A DNA stretch of 64,000 nucleotides from Armatimonadota bacterium (GTDB taxonomy: Bacteria; Armatimonadota; UBA5829; DSUL01): assembly GCA_025998755.1 (NCBI GenBank), contig AP024674.1:2806162-2870161 (forward strand), read 5' to 3'. Made by a program: the position numbers and the translations under genes. Under the pieces are notes generated by a model, which was given only the letters and a program-made list of their open reading frames with translations, made no database searches and was not told the DNA's origin. Positions 1 through 9,610 of the stretch are shown here, piece by piece. The first letter of the stretch is position 1. Every line of letters starts with the position of its first letter.

Positions 1-2690
1 CGTGCCTCCACCTTTTCGGTATCTATGGCAGGGGGGCGGATCTGCGCTCCTGCCCGGACCAGTTTCTCCAGAGCCTCCCCGGCGCGCCGACGGACCTTAT
101 CAAGCTTGGCGGGATCCAACTCGTAGTCTGTCAGCGACGGGCACGCCACCCGCACCGCGTCCAGAGCCTTTCTCCCCTGCGCGGCAAGCATCCTCCCGTC
201 CGGGAGCCGGTCGGCATCCTCCACGGCGCTTTCCAGCATGCGGAAGAGATCGTAATCCTCGATACCCTCTCGCAGCATCTCCCAACGTATGGACTCGATG
301 GGACCGGCGATCAGCGGCTTCCCGACGGGTTTGCGGGTGGCGGGATACAGAAGGAAGCCATCTCCGTTGCCGAACGGTTTGCGGCGGCCGTCGTTCGAAT
401 AGGTCATGGGCTCCTCCCACGGGTTGCCGCTCCAGAACATGGTCTCCCAGTAGAGTACGCCGGTCACCCCCCAGGCATAGGACATCCAGTGGAAGATGCG
501 GTGGCCGGCAGCGGGGTAGTCTATGAAGTAGTTGGGATACGGGTGTTTGGGTCCCGTGCACACATACCACCAGACAGCGTCCCCTGCTTCCTGCCTTTCG
601 CGGCAGCGCTCCAGGCTGTACGCATCCAGCACTGGCGTCCAGATATCCACCGAGCCGATCAGTTCATCCTCCACCTGCTCGGTCAGCAGGATCTTCAGAT
701 CGGGGTCTGCCTGTCTCCAGAGTCTGGCCTCCTCGGCCACCAGAGGATACTGAGGAGGGTCGGGCTCGTCGTAGATGTAGTTGTAGCCCTTCTCGAGCCA
801 CCCCTTCTCCCTCAGGTGCGCACTGAGCTGCTTCAGGAACTGTACCTTCAGCTCCTCGTATCCCTCGTCGCCCGGTCCCTTGCCACCTACTCCTCTACGG
901 AAAGACCCGGGAAGCATGAAGGCGTTGAACAGTGACAGGTATTTCTCCGCCCCTTCATCGAACTGCGAGAAGTCCAGGTGCACCTGGCCGTCTGTGACGG
1001 AGACGTGTACGTCGTGGGTCTGGAAGGCATTGAAGGGGGCGATCCGGTGCTCGTGGAAGGTGCGGTTCAGCAACTCCTCCGTCTGCCGGACGGGCTCCAC
1101 ATCTTCCATATCGATGCCGTGCCAGCGGCACAGCGCCTTTAGTCCGTGCCAGGTGCCGTATGCCGTCCGCAAATAGGGAAGGCTCGGCAGCTCGTAGTCC
1201 CACACGCGCAGGGACACCGGTATCCTTACCGGCACCTGTCCGGCGGGAGTGATGGTCACCTCGCCAGAATACTCGCCGGCAGGAGTGCCGGACGGCACCC
1301 GCACCGTGAACCAGAACGCGGTGGAGCGTCCGGATGGCACTGTGACCGGATCGTTGAGCGGGATGAGGGGGTCGGGATAGTCGCCCGGCAGGACGTCCAC
1401 GCTGCTCGGCAGGGTCACCGGAACCGTTGCTACCAGGCGCACGGAGACCGCGCCCGGCGGGATCCGTCCCGGACCGCGCAGCTCGGACACGCTGACGGAG
1501 ACGTCCTTCAGCTCACGATCGGGCGTCAGGACGATCTGAAACGGTTCGAACTCATTCTTTGCCGCAGCGAGTCTTACAGGCCCGCTGCGGCGGGAGGTGG
1601 GACGGCTGTCCGGAAAGACCTTTTCCGAGGCGCTCGCCTCCCACACCTGCCCCCACGGCGCCTGAGTGAGCATCCTGCCCGCCACGGCAGGGCGTTTGGG
1701 GGGGACGGGGAGGGTGAAGCTGCCGAGAAACGCAGCTCCGCCCCCCGGGATCTCTCCGAATACATCCACGCCGACCCTGCTCAGCCCGTGCGGAATCGGC
1801 AGGCGGGCACTGAGTGAGACAGTGGATGCCGGGGAGAGGGTGACCTCCCGCAGACGGACTGACCGCTCGAAGACGGAAGGATGCGCGCTCAGCCGTGGCC
1901 GCAGCACAACCGGTGATGTGCTGTCTGCATCCAGCTTGAGACGAATATCCGCGACTCCCGCCTGCGGCCTGGCCGCGGCGCTCATCCATGCAACAGCAGA
2001 GGGCTTCGGGCCGGTCAGCAGGTTTCCGAAGGGTTGGCCAGGCAGTGTTCCCGGGACTGCGCGCGGAACCCAGCTGGAGCGCTCCGGGCGAGCCTGCCTG
2101 TTGCGCGCGAAATTGATGCGCGGAGGCTGACGGGGCTCCGCGTTCAGGCCGAGCTCCCGCCAGGGTATGGCCATCTCCACCGTCCATTCTCCTTCCGACC
2201 GGCGAACGGCTGCCTGCCAGGCCGAGGGGGGCGGCCAGAGGGGAAGGTCTCCTGGCGGGGTGTGCACCAGGGCAAGCCGGGCTCCCGACGCCGAGACGAT
2301 GAACTGGAGAAAATGCCGCCGTCCGCGAAACGGGTCGATCAGCACCTCCACGGAGTCATCGCGCCATGGCTTATCCGGTTCGGAGATCTTCAGCGCGTCC
2401 ATGAACGGCTCGGCGCACCGGAAAGCGATGTAGAGAGCCTTTGCATCCCGGGCCAGTTGGACCTCTGTCTTCGCCTGGGGACCAGAGACTCCGTCCGGCA
2501 GCCGCAGCGTCGCGATTGCCGACGAGGCGCTCCAGCAGGCATCATCCAGGGCGCCGTCTATCACAGGCGAACGGCCAGCCGGAGGACAGCCGACTTCGGG
2601 GTCCGCATCTGCAGGCTCAGGCGCCGCTGCTGGACTGGCGGAGCAGAAAGCCGAGCAAGCGGCCAATAGCATAACAAACAGCAGTCTCAC
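1..2690 (-). CDS. Secreted GH123/DUF4091-type glycoside hydrolase with CBM9-like N-terminus (3' partial)
   Basis: An open frame with no stop runs from a GTG start at 2690 to the left edge, so about 896 residues are visible and the C-terminus is missing. A GGAGG lies about 11 bases upstream of the GTG. The N-terminus is a short hydrophobic signal sequence rich in Leu, Ala and Cys. Residues about 30-200 look like a CBM9-type carbohydrate-binding fold (VIDGALDDACW, WRDDSVEVLIDP). A YIYDEPDP motif near residue 640 matches the Asp-Glu pair of GH123-like enzymes. Around 720-830 the WGVTGVLYWE and IESIRWEMLREGIEDYDL motifs are typical of DUF4091. It probably cleaves or binds an extracellular glycan; the substrate cannot be read from the sequence. 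Confidence 0.85.
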   Translation of the reverse strand, partial: MRLLFVMLLAACSAFCSASPAAAPEPADADPEVGCPPAGRSPVIDGALDDACWSASSAIATLRLPDGVSGPQAKTEVQLARDAKALYIAFRCAEPFMDALKISEPDKPWRDDSVEVLIDPFRGRRHFLQFIVSASGARLALVHTPPGDLPLWPPPSAWQAAVRRSEGEWTVEMAIPWRELGLNAEPRQPPRINFARNRQARPERSSWVPRAVPGTLPGQPFGNLLTGPKPSAVAWMSAAARPQAGVADIRLKLDADSTSPVVLRPRLSAHPSVFERSVRLREVTLSPASTVSLSARLPIPHGLSRVGVDVFGEIPGGGAAFLGSFTLPVPPKRPAVAGRMLTQAPWGQVWEASASEKVFPDSRPTSRRSGPVRLAAAKNEFEPFQIVLTPDRELKDVSVSVSELRGPGRIPPGAVSVRLVATVPVTLPSSVDVLPGDYPDPLIPLNDPVTVPSGRSTAFWFTVRVPSGTPAGEYSGEVTITPAGQVPVRIPVSLRVWDYELPSLPYLRTAYGTWHGLKALCRWHGIDMEDVEPVRQTEELLNRTFHEHRIAPFNAFQTHDVHVSVTDGQVHLDFSQFDEGAEKYLSLFNAFMLPGSFRRGVGGKGPGDEGYEELKVQFLKQLSAHLREKGWLEKGYNYIYDEPDPPQYPLVAEEARLWRQADPDLKILLTEQVEDELIGSVDIWTPVLDAYSLERCRERQEAGDAVWWYVCTGPKHPYPNYFIDYPAAGHRIFHWMSYAWGVTGVLYWETMFWSGNPWEEPMTYSNDGRRKPFGNGDGFLLYPATRKPVGKPLIAGPIESIRWEMLREGIEDYDLFRMLESAVEDADRLPDGRMLAAQGRKALDAVRVACPSLTDYELDPAKLDKVRRRAGEALEKLVRAGAQIRPPAIDTEKVEA

Positions 2691-2910
2691 CAGGCAGACA
2701 ACCTCCAGTCCCGGACCCTTTCCTGCCGAGGAATTTCTCTGGCGAAATAAGGAAGGGGAACACCGGTCGCACCCAGAATTGGTAGTATAATAGTATAAAA
2801 GTCGCCCGCTGCCAAGATAAAACAGCGGTCGGGAAGGAAAAACCGGCATCGGGAGGACGGGGAAGAGCCCAATCCCCCCGCGCCGGGCGTCGCGAACGGA
2901 GTTCTGTGAG
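2691..2910. promoter_or_regulatory. Divergent intergenic region with TATAAT/TATAAA boxes
   Basis: This spacer separates the leftward GH123-like gene from the rightward pseudopilin. It contains an AT-rich patch, unusual here, with TATAAT at 2786-2791 and TATAAA at 2794-2799 on the + strand. These are plausible -10 elements for the pseudopilin gene, but no good -35 box sits 16-18 bases upstream. The assignment is tentative. Confidence 0.3.
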
Positions 2911-3603
2911 ATGATAAGCAGAAGCAAAGGCTTCACCCTGATCGAGCTGTTGGTGGTCATTGCCATCATCGCCATCCTGGCCGCCATCCTCTTCCCGGTG
3001 TTCGCCCAGGCGCGCGAGCGGGCGCGGATGTCAGCCTGTCTGTCCCACGGAAAGCAGCTCGGGCTGGCCACGATGATGTATGTGGACGACAACAAAGGCC
3101 GTATGCCCAACTACGCGCCCGAAGGGGTGCCGCTCGGAGTGTATGAGAGCCCGAAAGGCGGGGCCAAGGTTCAGTTCACCTCCAAACGTTGGTCATTCCG
3201 CGTGCATCCAGGCTTCTCTCAATACGTCAAGGACGACAAAATCTGGATCTGCCCCAGCAGGGGAAACGGGCAGTATTACGGCAAGCGGTACGCCTTCGGC
3301 TACCTGCAAACGTGGATTCCCAACTGCCAGCACGACGTCGCCGTGAGCGTAGGGTTTGACACCGGATGGTGGGATCCGGTCAACGACCGTCCGCGCACCA
3401 TCACCGAACTGGACGGACTGAACGGCCGCAGCCTGTCGCAGCGGGTGATGTGGTACTGTGTGGTGCTGAACTGGCCGGACTCGCGGATGCCGGGCATGGA
3501 TCTGCCGCTCAAGCCGCACAAGGAGGGCAGCATCTATGTCCACGGCGATGGCCATGCCCGTTACCGGGAAGTGGCGGAGGGAGCTGTTCCGAAAGATTAT
3601 TAG
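2911..3603 (+). CDS. Pseudopilin-like protein with prepilin N-terminus and C-terminal H-x9-DG motif
   Basis: This 230-residue protein starts with a short basic leader followed by [16 protein letters not shown], the class III (type IV prepilin) signal. Cleavage would fall between Gly7 and Phe8, with Glu5 of the mature protein conserved. The rest is a globular, predicted extracytoplasmic domain. His203 begins an exact H-x9-DG motif near the C-terminus, the hallmark of the large DUF1559/H-x9-DG families of Planctomycetes and Armatimonadota. No pilus assembly gene is nearby, so it is probably a secreted or anchored protein of unknown role. A similar gene lies at 56014-56682. Confidence 0.88.
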   Translation: MISRSKGFTLIELLVVIAIIAILAAILFPVFAQARERARMSACLSHGKQLGLATMMYVDDNKGRMPNYAPEGVPLGVYESPKGGAKVQFTSKRWSFRVHPGFSQYVKDDKIWICPSRGNGQYYGKRYAFGYLQTWIPNCQHDVAVSVGFDTGWWDPVNDRPRTITELDGLNGRSLSQRVMWYCVVLNWPDSRMPGMDLPLKPHKEGSIYVHGDGHARYREVAEGAVPKDY

Positions 3604-3632
3604 TTTCCGTCTTGTTCCGCAGACACGCACCC

Positions 3633-3662
3633 GGCGGGGGCGGCCGCACAACCGTCCCCGCC
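3633..3662 (+). terminator. GC-rich hairpin after the pseudopilin gene
   Basis: An 11-base arm at 3633-3643 pairs with 3652-3662 (one G-T wobble) around an 8-base loop. A moderately T-rich stretch, TCCCCTTCTTCT, follows. It lies between two convergent genes and could terminate the pseudopilin transcript. Confidence 0.5.
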
Positions 3663-3725
3663 TCCCCTTCTTCTGCCGTGATGCGGAAATCAGGTCTGTT
3701 CTGGGGACAAAAGCAGGCCGTCCCT

Positions 3726-5363
3726 TCAGCTATTCCCGGCGGAAACGGTCTCCGACGCTTTTGTGGCCTCCCGGATCGCTCCGCCCCGTGCGAACGGCAG
3801 GCTAAAGAGATAGCCCGCCACCAGGCTGACCCCCAGAGAGAACGGAAGGATATAAGTGAAGCTGAGGTAAGAGTCCCGTCCGGTCAGCACCTTGACGATC
3901 TCCGAATAATACGATACCACCACGCCCACCAGGAATCCGGAGATGATCGCCGCCCAGGCACCCGCCGCATTCGAACGCTTCATATAAAACGCCATAAGGA
4001 ACAGTGCGGCCACCGGAGCAATGAAGAACAGATTGACTTTCTGGGCGACCTCCATGAAGTTGCCCTTGATGTACTGCTGAACGAAGGCCACCATAATGGC
4101 CAGCGTGCCCACCGCGATGCCGATACTGCGGGCGCGGGCCACGGTGCCCTCGGTGGTAGCAACCTTCGCAAAACGCTCTGGAAAATCCACCATCAGCACG
4201 GTGGTCACGGAGTTCACCCCTGACGAGACGCTGGACATCGCCGCGGAGAACAAAGCCGCCAGCAGCAGCCCGGAGACCACCGGTGGCAGAACGTGAGCGA
4301 TGAACCAGGGGAACAGTTTGTCCGCTCCGTGGGTCAGCACGTACAGCTGCCCCTCGAGACCGCCCAGCCTCCGGGCCTGCTCCGCCACATCTGCGCTCAT
4401 TCCCAGTCCGCCGGGACCTTCCGCCGGCGGAATGAGCTGGGGGTTGTGGGTGAAAAAGCCGAGCAGGGCGAAGCCCACCAGCGCAAGCGACACCCCCAGG
4501 AAAAGACCCGCCACCGCGTTAGTCAGAAAACTGCGCCGGGCGCTCGCGGCGTCGCGCGTGCTCAGGTAGCGCTGAATGGTCAACTGATCCGAACTGGAAG
4601 CGGCGATCCACCAGATGAACTGATGGAGCACAATCCCGAAAACCGTGATGCGTTGCGAGAGACTGGTGGGAAAGATCGGTGTCGGCTTCCAGCCCAGGTC
4701 CAGGTTCCGTAGGTCCGGCCACCAGGCGGTCACGCTCCCAAAGTGCCACATCACGTACACGACAACCGCCAGCGTTCCCCCGAAAAGGATTAGCGCCTGC
4801 ATGACGTCTGTCACCACCACCGCCCGGAACCCGCCCATCGTGGTATAGGCCGTCGTCACCGCTCCGACCACAACCAGAAGTACGGGGACCGGAATGCCGG
4901 TCATCGCGGAGAGCGCCACGCTGCACGTGAAGACCACAAGCCCCAGCCACGAGAGCCGGGTGAGCACAAACAGCAAGGCCGCTGCCCGCCGGATGCCCCT
5001 GCCGAACTGACGCTCCAGCAGCTCATAGCCGGACACAATGGGCGCAGCCATGATCCGCGGGATGATGAAGTACCCGATGATAGGGTAGGCCAGCCAGATG
5101 GAGAGAGCGCTCCACAGGACTCCGGGGCCGTTCTTGATGATCTCGCCGGGTGTGGTCAGATAGGTGATGGTGCTCACCAGCGTTGCCATCACGGACAGGC
5201 CCACCGCGATCCAGTTCTGCGTCCGCCCGCCCAGAAAATACTCGCCAAGATCAGTCTGGCGGCGGGAATAATACCAGCCAACCAGCATCACTGCCACAAA
5301 ATAAAGGGCCACCACCCCGTAGTCCCAGGCGGTGAGCCCACCGTGCGTCTGTGTCGCTCTCAA
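3726..5363 (-). CDS. Sodium:solute symporter (SSS family)
   Basis: This 545-residue polytopic membrane protein has roughly a dozen hydrophobic segments. Its N-terminal DYGVVALYFVAVMLVGWYY and GEYFLGGRTQNW are characteristic of the SSS family, followed by TTPGEI and the GGFRAVVVTDVMQ region typical of SglT/PutP-like carriers. It would import a sugar, sugar acid or similar organic solute coupled to Na+. The start is TTG at 5363, preceded by AGGAG at 7-base spacing. It is the last gene of an operon with a regulator, an aldolase and an oxidoreductase, and begins 22 bases after the oxidoreductase stop. The substrate is probably the compound catabolised by those enzymes. Confidence 0.92.
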   Translation of the reverse strand: MRATQTHGGLTAWDYGVVALYFVAVMLVGWYYSRRQTDLGEYFLGGRTQNWIAVGLSVMATLVSTITYLTTPGEIIKNGPGVLWSALSIWLAYPIIGYFIIPRIMAAPIVSGYELLERQFGRGIRRAAALLFVLTRLSWLGLVVFTCSVALSAMTGIPVPVLLVVVGAVTTAYTTMGGFRAVVVTDVMQALILFGGTLAVVVYVMWHFGSVTAWWPDLRNLDLGWKPTPIFPTSLSQRITVFGIVLHQFIWWIAASSSDQLTIQRYLSTRDAASARRSFLTNAVAGLFLGVSLALVGFALLGFFTHNPQLIPPAEGPGGLGMSADVAEQARRLGGLEGQLYVLTHGADKLFPWFIAHVLPPVVSGLLLAALFSAAMSSVSSGVNSVTTVLMVDFPERFAKVATTEGTVARARSIGIAVGTLAIMVAFVQQYIKGNFMEVAQKVNLFFIAPVAALFLMAFYMKRSNAAGAWAAIISGFLVGVVVSYYSEIVKVLTGRDSYLSFTYILPFSLGVSLVAGYLFSLPFARGGAIREATKASETVSAGNS

Positions 5364-5384
5364 GAACGTGCTCCTGTCATGGCC

Positions 5385-6377
5385 TCAGGCTCTGTTCATC
5401 TCCTCCTGCCCATCCAGCAAATCCAGACAGAGCCGAAGGGTGTGCGCCGCATCGGCGATCCCCGTACGCATCGGGGGGCCGCCCCCGATCGCCGCCAGAA
5501 ACGCCGCAGCCTGCCTGCGGAGCGCTTCAGCATAATCCGCCCCATACAGATGAACGTGCTCCCAGGAGGAGGCTCCCTTCCTCCACACCTCGCACTCGAA
5601 ACCCGGTTCCCGGATCCTGAGGGATGCCTCAGGCCCGGAGAAGTCGTAGACGTTCTCGTTGACCGGCTGATACTGATTGACGTGCAGCACTCCGATTGCG
5701 GGACAATCCTGGAAGTCGAAGCAGACTGCAACGGTGTCGTCCACATCCACGCCGGCAAGCGCCAGATGCCGGGCGAATCCCCGCATGCTGCGGATGGGGC
5801 CGCCGTACCACTGGATCAGGTCCAGAAAATGGCTGGCGAAGTCAAGGGTACAGCCGCCGCCTTTGTCCCGTGACGCATAGTATATGTCTCGATAGTCGGG
5901 ACGGTAGGCCGCGAAAGGCTGCCCTGCGCATACCCGCACACTGAGAACCGGCCCCATCTGGCCGGAGTGAACCAACTCGTGAGCATACTCGTGTGCTGGG
6001 TGATATCTGCGAACATACGCGATGCCCGCGATTGCTCCGGGATGCTTCTCTGCTTCCTCCAAGAGCTCCGGCACGCCGTCCCAGCTGGCAGCGAGAGGCT
6101 TTTCGCAGAGCACAGGCACGCCTTCCCGGAGACAGCGGATCAGGAAGGGAACGTGCAGGTGAGACGGGACACAGATGACCACGCCGTCGAACTGGCTGAG
6201 ATCCGTATCCTCCCACGAGGTCTCCAGCGTCTGTGCTCCGTGCTCACGCGCCAGAACCAGACGACGCTCGTCGGCGTCTATTACTGCGATGGCAGTGGAA
6301 GGGTCGGCGGTGGAAAACGCCCGGACCTGTTTCAAACCGATGCTGCCGGCGCCGACGATCAGAATGCGCGCGCTCAT
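5385..6377 (-). CDS. Gfo/Idh/MocA family oxidoreductase
   Basis: This 330-residue NAD(P)-dependent oxidoreductase starts with ILIVGAGSIGLKQ, the Rossmann dinucleotide-binding motif. CEKPLA follows near residue 94, the catalytic-lysine region of the Gfo/Idh/MocA family. The C-terminal half is the mixed alpha/beta substrate domain. The ATG at 6377 has AGGAGG at 8-base spacing. It sits between the HpaI-type aldolase and the SSS symporter on the same strand, so it probably oxidises or reduces a sugar, inositol or sugar acid that the symporter brings in. The exact substrate is not determinable. Confidence 0.9.
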   Translation of the reverse strand: MSARILIVGAGSIGLKQVRAFSTADPSTAIAVIDADERRLVLAREHGAQTLETSWEDTDLSQFDGVVICVPSHLHVPFLIRCLREGVPVLCEKPLAASWDGVPELLEEAEKHPGAIAGIAYVRRYHPAHEYAHELVHSGQMGPVLSVRVCAGQPFAAYRPDYRDIYYASRDKGGGCTLDFASHFLDLIQWYGGPIRSMRGFARHLALAGVDVDDTVAVCFDFQDCPAIGVLHVNQYQPVNENVYDFSGPEASLRIREPGFECEVWRKGASSWEHVHLYGADYAEALRRQAAAFLAAIGGGPPMRTGIADAAHTLRLCLDLLDGQEEMNRA

Positions 6378-6437
6378 CGCCCGGCCTCCTTTTCCACGGG
6401 CGGGATCGCGAGGAGCCCCATCCCCGCTTCCCGCATG

Positions 6438-7241
6438 TTACAGGAGTAGATTCGAGAGCACCGCGCCGGAAACCCTTTTCTGGAACTCCCGGATCAGATT
6501 CTGGCAGTAGCTGTTCAGTCCCACCACATCCGCGCCGATGTTCAGGAATGTGTAGCCCAGCTCCACCAGCTCTTCCACGTTGTCCAGATTGGCCACCGTG
6601 CCCGCGAACTTGCCGTGCTGCCGGGCCGCCTGCGCCACACGGCGGCGTGCTTCCAAAACGCGGGGATGGTCGAAATCTCCGGGCACTCCCAGCCCGTGAC
6701 TGAAGTCGGCCGGCCCGAAGAAAAGAATGTCAATTCCCTCCAGAGACGCGATGGCATCCAGGTCCGCCAACGGCTCGGGATCTTCGATCTGAACGGCCAC
6801 GAAGCGCTGCTCGTTGGATTCACGGATGTAGTCCGCAAGGTCCACGTTGCAGTAGATGCCGTCTGCGTTTCCGCCGTCCAGCGGCCGGCGGCCCAGAGGA
6901 TGGAAGCGGGTCATCCGCACCACCTCGCGCGCGTCCTCCACACTGCGGATGTGCGGCACCATAATGCCGGCCGCGTCCAGTTCCAAAGGGCGGATGTAAT
7001 CGCTGTAAGCGCCACGGGTGACACGCACCAGCACGTCGGTGTTCTGGGTCTTGGCCGCCCAGATCTGCTTCTCGACGATATCCCAGTCGTTGGCGGTATG
7101 CTCAAGGTCGCTCCAGATGCAGTCAAACCCGAACACCCCCACCAGCTCCGCCAGGCGGGCGCAACTGGAATTCAGTTTGAAGCAACTGGCGACCTCTCCT
7201 GCACGCAGTTTGGCCAGCACGCGGCTCGGTCTCATATGCAT
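6438..7241 (-). CDS. HpcH/HpaI-family aldolase
   Basis: This roughly 267-residue class II (metal-dependent) aldolase belongs to the HpaI/citrate-lyase-beta-like TIM-barrel family. Visible motifs are DCIWSDLEH near the N-terminus, QIEDPEPL with a metal-ligand Glu, and FFGPADFSHGLG with a metal-ligand Asp. Family members split 2-keto-3-deoxy sugar acids to pyruvate plus an aldehyde. The frame opens at a GTG at 7277, but the ATG at 7241 (or ATG 7235) fits the family start better and follows a GGAGG. Co-transcription with a FadR-type regulator, an oxidoreductase and a symporter fits a sugar-acid catabolic operon. Confidence 0.87.
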   Translation of the reverse strand: MHMRPSRVLAKLRAGEVASCFKLNSSCARLAELVGVFGFDCIWSDLEHTANDWDIVEKQIWAAKTQNTDVLVRVTRGAYSDYIRPLELDAAGIMVPHIRSVEDAREVVRMTRFHPLGRRPLDGGNADGIYCNVDLADYIRESNEQRFVAVQIEDPEPLADLDAIASLEGIDILFFGPADFSHGLGVPGDFDHPRVLEARRRVAQAARQHGKFAGTVANLDNVEELVELGYTFLNIGADVVGLNSYCQNLIREFQKRVSGAVLSNLLL

Positions 7242-7364
7242 GGATGTATCCGTTGCCTCCCCCGCCGCACGGCCCACCGGAAACCTGGGTATCCTACCAG
7301 GTGTGGGCGCTTCCTGCCGCCGGCGCTTCTGTTAGTAAAAAACTTCGAGCCTGAGCTCGCAGAA

Positions 7365-8093
7365 CTAAAAACCCGAGTCCCCGTTACTGCCGGAAGGCCG
7401 CTCCCTGTCCTTGTACTTCTCCAGTTGCGGGTCCCAGGTATGGATGTGGCGCCGCATCACGTCCTTGGCGGCATCCACATCGCGGGCGCGCAGAGCGGCG
7501 AGCAGCTCACGATGCCCCTCCGCAGTCCGGTCCCGGGCATCCATTCCCACCAGCTTTTGCGCCCGCTGGAAGAACCGGGCCAGGAACGCGCCAAACTCAC
7601 TGAGAATGGGATTGTCCGCAATCTCCAGGAGTTGCCTGTGGAAATCCAGGTCCAGTTCGGTGAACTCTTCCGCCGTCGTCGCCTCACTGATGCGCCGGTT
7701 GCACTCCTCCAGTTGCAACAGGCTGACCTCGTCCAGGTTCCGGACCACCAATTCCATCAGACCCACCTCGATGATGAGACGTGCCTGGATGAAGTGGGCC
7801 ATCTCCGGATCATTGCGCAGGATGGCAAACGAGATGTGGTCCACCACGTTCGAATAGTCGAACGAGGAGACATACATCCCGTCCCCCACCTTGATCTCGA
7901 TCAGTCCTACGGCCTCAAGGGACTTTAGAGCCTCCCGCAGGATATTGCGGCTTACGTTCAGGCTGGAAGTCAGGATCTTCTCGGAAGGAAGGCGGTCACC
8001 CGGTCCGAGGTTGTTGGAGGAGATGTAATCCTTGATACTCTCCATCACCCTCGTGGTGAGGTTAACCCGTCTGACAGGTTCGATCTGCTTCAT
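7365..8093 (-). CDS. FadR/GntR-family transcriptional regulator (FCD domain)
   Basis: This 242-residue regulator has an N-terminal winged helix-turn-helix (residues about 10-75, PGDRLPSEKILTSSLNVSRN and IEIKVGDGMYV). A C-terminal all-helical FCD ligand-binding domain follows. The FCD metal-site pattern is visible as DFHRQLLEIADN, EGHRELLAAL and MRRHIHT. Such proteins usually repress a neighbouring catabolic operon until a sugar acid or organic acid binds. It is the first gene of the leftward operon with the aldolase, oxidoreductase and symporter, so autoregulation is likely. A GATAC-N16-GTATC inverted repeat sits just upstream of its start. Confidence 0.9.
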   Translation of the reverse strand: MKQIEPVRRVNLTTRVMESIKDYISSNNLGPGDRLPSEKILTSSLNVSRNILREALKSLEAVGLIEIKVGDGMYVSSFDYSNVVDHISFAILRNDPEMAHFIQARLIIEVGLMELVVRNLDEVSLLQLEECNRRISEATTAEEFTELDLDFHRQLLEIADNPILSEFGAFLARFFQRAQKLVGMDARDRTAEGHRELLAALRARDVDAAKDVMRRHIHTWDPQLEKYKDRERPSGSNGDSGF

Positions 8094-8094
8094 T

Positions 8095-8132
8095 GATACT
8101 ATTATCCTTCCACCTGTATCTTATCCTGTCAA
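8095..8132 (-). promoter_or_regulatory. Putative promoter/operator of the GntR-aldolase-symporter operon
   Basis: On the minus strand a perfect TTGACA lies at 8132-8127. An inverted repeat GATAC-N16-GTATC spans 8095-8120, ending one base before the ATG at 8093. Candidate -10 hexamers (AAGGAT at 17-base spacing, GATAAT at 20) are imperfect. Position and symmetry suit an operator for the FCD-type regulator, but this rests only on pattern reading. Confidence 0.35.
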
Positions 8133-8375
8133 AGCTCATCGTGCCACAAGCCCTGGCAGATCGAATCCCGGACCGGGGCTCCGGGACAGCAGGCCCACCT
8201 GCCGGAAGCGGAGCGGCTGCTTCCGGTCATCCTCCGGTTTCCGGCCCGGCCGGGCGGAGTCTGGAAGATTCCGTCGTCTCCGGATGAATTATGGCGTAAA
8301 ACGGCCGGTTCCTTCCTCCCCCCGACCGTGGCCGGGTTCCAATGCGTCAGGTGGCGGAGATGAGTCTTCTCAGTG

Positions 8376-9539
8376 TCAGTACTCGCCAATCCCCGCCAGC
8401 GTCTCCACCAGATCCCACCGGCTCTCCAGAGTAGGCGGGTTGGTGGACGGGTTCAGGGCTCCCGTGGCCTTCACATAGTCGAACGGGTTCACGGAGTGAG
8501 CCGGCGCCTTTACCAATATCGGACGGCCGGACCCGTCGTCCACAGTGAACTGATCGCCCGTGAAGAACTCGTTGAAGTCCACCTTACCGAACACGGTGAA
8601 CCGGAAGTTGTTCCGGGCCTGGTTCATAATGGGATCCTTGGCCGCCTTGTTGTTGATGGTCACCACCGGCAACGGCGCGCTCTCGAAGTCGTATTCGTAG
8701 TCCACGCCGTCAATTCCGATGACCAGCTTGTCCACGTAACCCCACACGCTGGACTGGTCGTGCCACCACGGCCCGTAGCGGCTGTCCACAACCTGCCCGG
8801 AGCCGATCTTGATGGCGATGGAGGTTCCGGTCTGGTTGGCCAGCTGCAGGTTGGCGTTCATCGGATCGCGGTAGTCGCCGACGTATGGCGTCGCGAGCTT
8901 CATACTCTCGCCGGCGGCGTCGTAGCGCTTCCGCAACCACTCCCAGTTGCCGTAATAGTTTGTGCTGGAGGTGCCGACCAGCTCCCACCAGCCGTTCGGA
9001 TCCATAAGATCCCACTTCTGCCAGGTTCTCATCTCGACGGGCCACGTGGCACCGCCTGTGTAACCGGTCGGCCGGACGGTATAGCCCCACGGATAGAACC
9101 AGAAGCGGCGTTGCTGGGCCGTGGTGCCGCTGTCGGTAATGATCTCAATCATCGGCGGCCGGCCGCGATCGTAATCGCGATACTGAACATAAGTCCAGTA
9201 CTCGAACTTGGTGATCCGCTTCAGCTCGATGCCGCTGAAATTGTCGGTCCCCAGATAGACCTTCGACAGCGGATTGTTGTCGCTGTAGAAGACCTGCATT
9301 CTGAACGAGCCATCCCCTGCAGGAGGGAGTCCGGGGCCGTTCACGAACTCCCCGACAGGCATCTGCGCGGGCTCCTGCGGGTTGTCCCAACCGCCTTTCA
9401 CTCCCTGCTGGATGGCCAGCTTCCACCCCTTCGATTCCATATTACCAGGGGTGACGACGATGGTCTCCGCGGTGGCGGCGCCCGCCATCAGGGCGGCAAG
9501 AGCCCCTGCGGCGAAGCATCTGACGAAGGCACGTCTCAT
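8376..9539 (-). CDS. Secreted protein, tandem paralog of the downstream PEP-CTERM protein, with extra C-terminal OB-like domain
   Basis: The preferred ATG at 9539 is preceded by AGGAGG and opens a clear signal peptide ending near AGAATAE, giving 387 residues. The central roughly 230 residues match the neighbour at 9701-10567 closely: SKVYLGTDNFSG, PPMIEIITDSGTTAQQRRFW, WELVGTSSTNYYGNWEW and ATPYVGDYRDP all have counterparts. Unlike the neighbour it has no PEP-CTERM tail. After the shared DGVDYEYDFE it continues for about 90 residues with FRFTVFGKVDF and FTVDDGSGRPILVKA, resembling small OB-fold-like modules. The function is unknown. It probably acts outside the cell, perhaps in surface attachment or glycan binding. 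Confidence 0.8.
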   Translation of the reverse strand: MRRAFVRCFAAGALAALMAGAATAETIVVTPGNMESKGWKLAIQQGVKGGWDNPQEPAQMPVGEFVNGPGLPPAGDGSFRMQVFYSDNNPLSKVYLGTDNFSGIELKRITKFEYWTYVQYRDYDRGRPPMIEIITDSGTTAQQRRFWFYPWGYTVRPTGYTGGATWPVEMRTWQKWDLMDPNGWWELVGTSSTNYYGNWEWLRKRYDAAGESMKLATPYVGDYRDPMNANLQLANQTGTSIAIKIGSGQVVDSRYGPWWHDQSSVWGYVDKLVIGIDGVDYEYDFESAPLPVVTINNKAAKDPIMNQARNNFRFTVFGKVDFNEFFTGDQFTVDDGSGRPILVKAPAHSVNPFDYVKATGALNPSTNPPTLESRWDLVETLAGIGEY

Positions 9540-9610
9540 GGTCACTTGATCCTCCTGTCCTGAAGCGGCCGCTTCCCGCTGAAGGGAGGGCGGCGCTGCA
9601 AACTTCCTGT

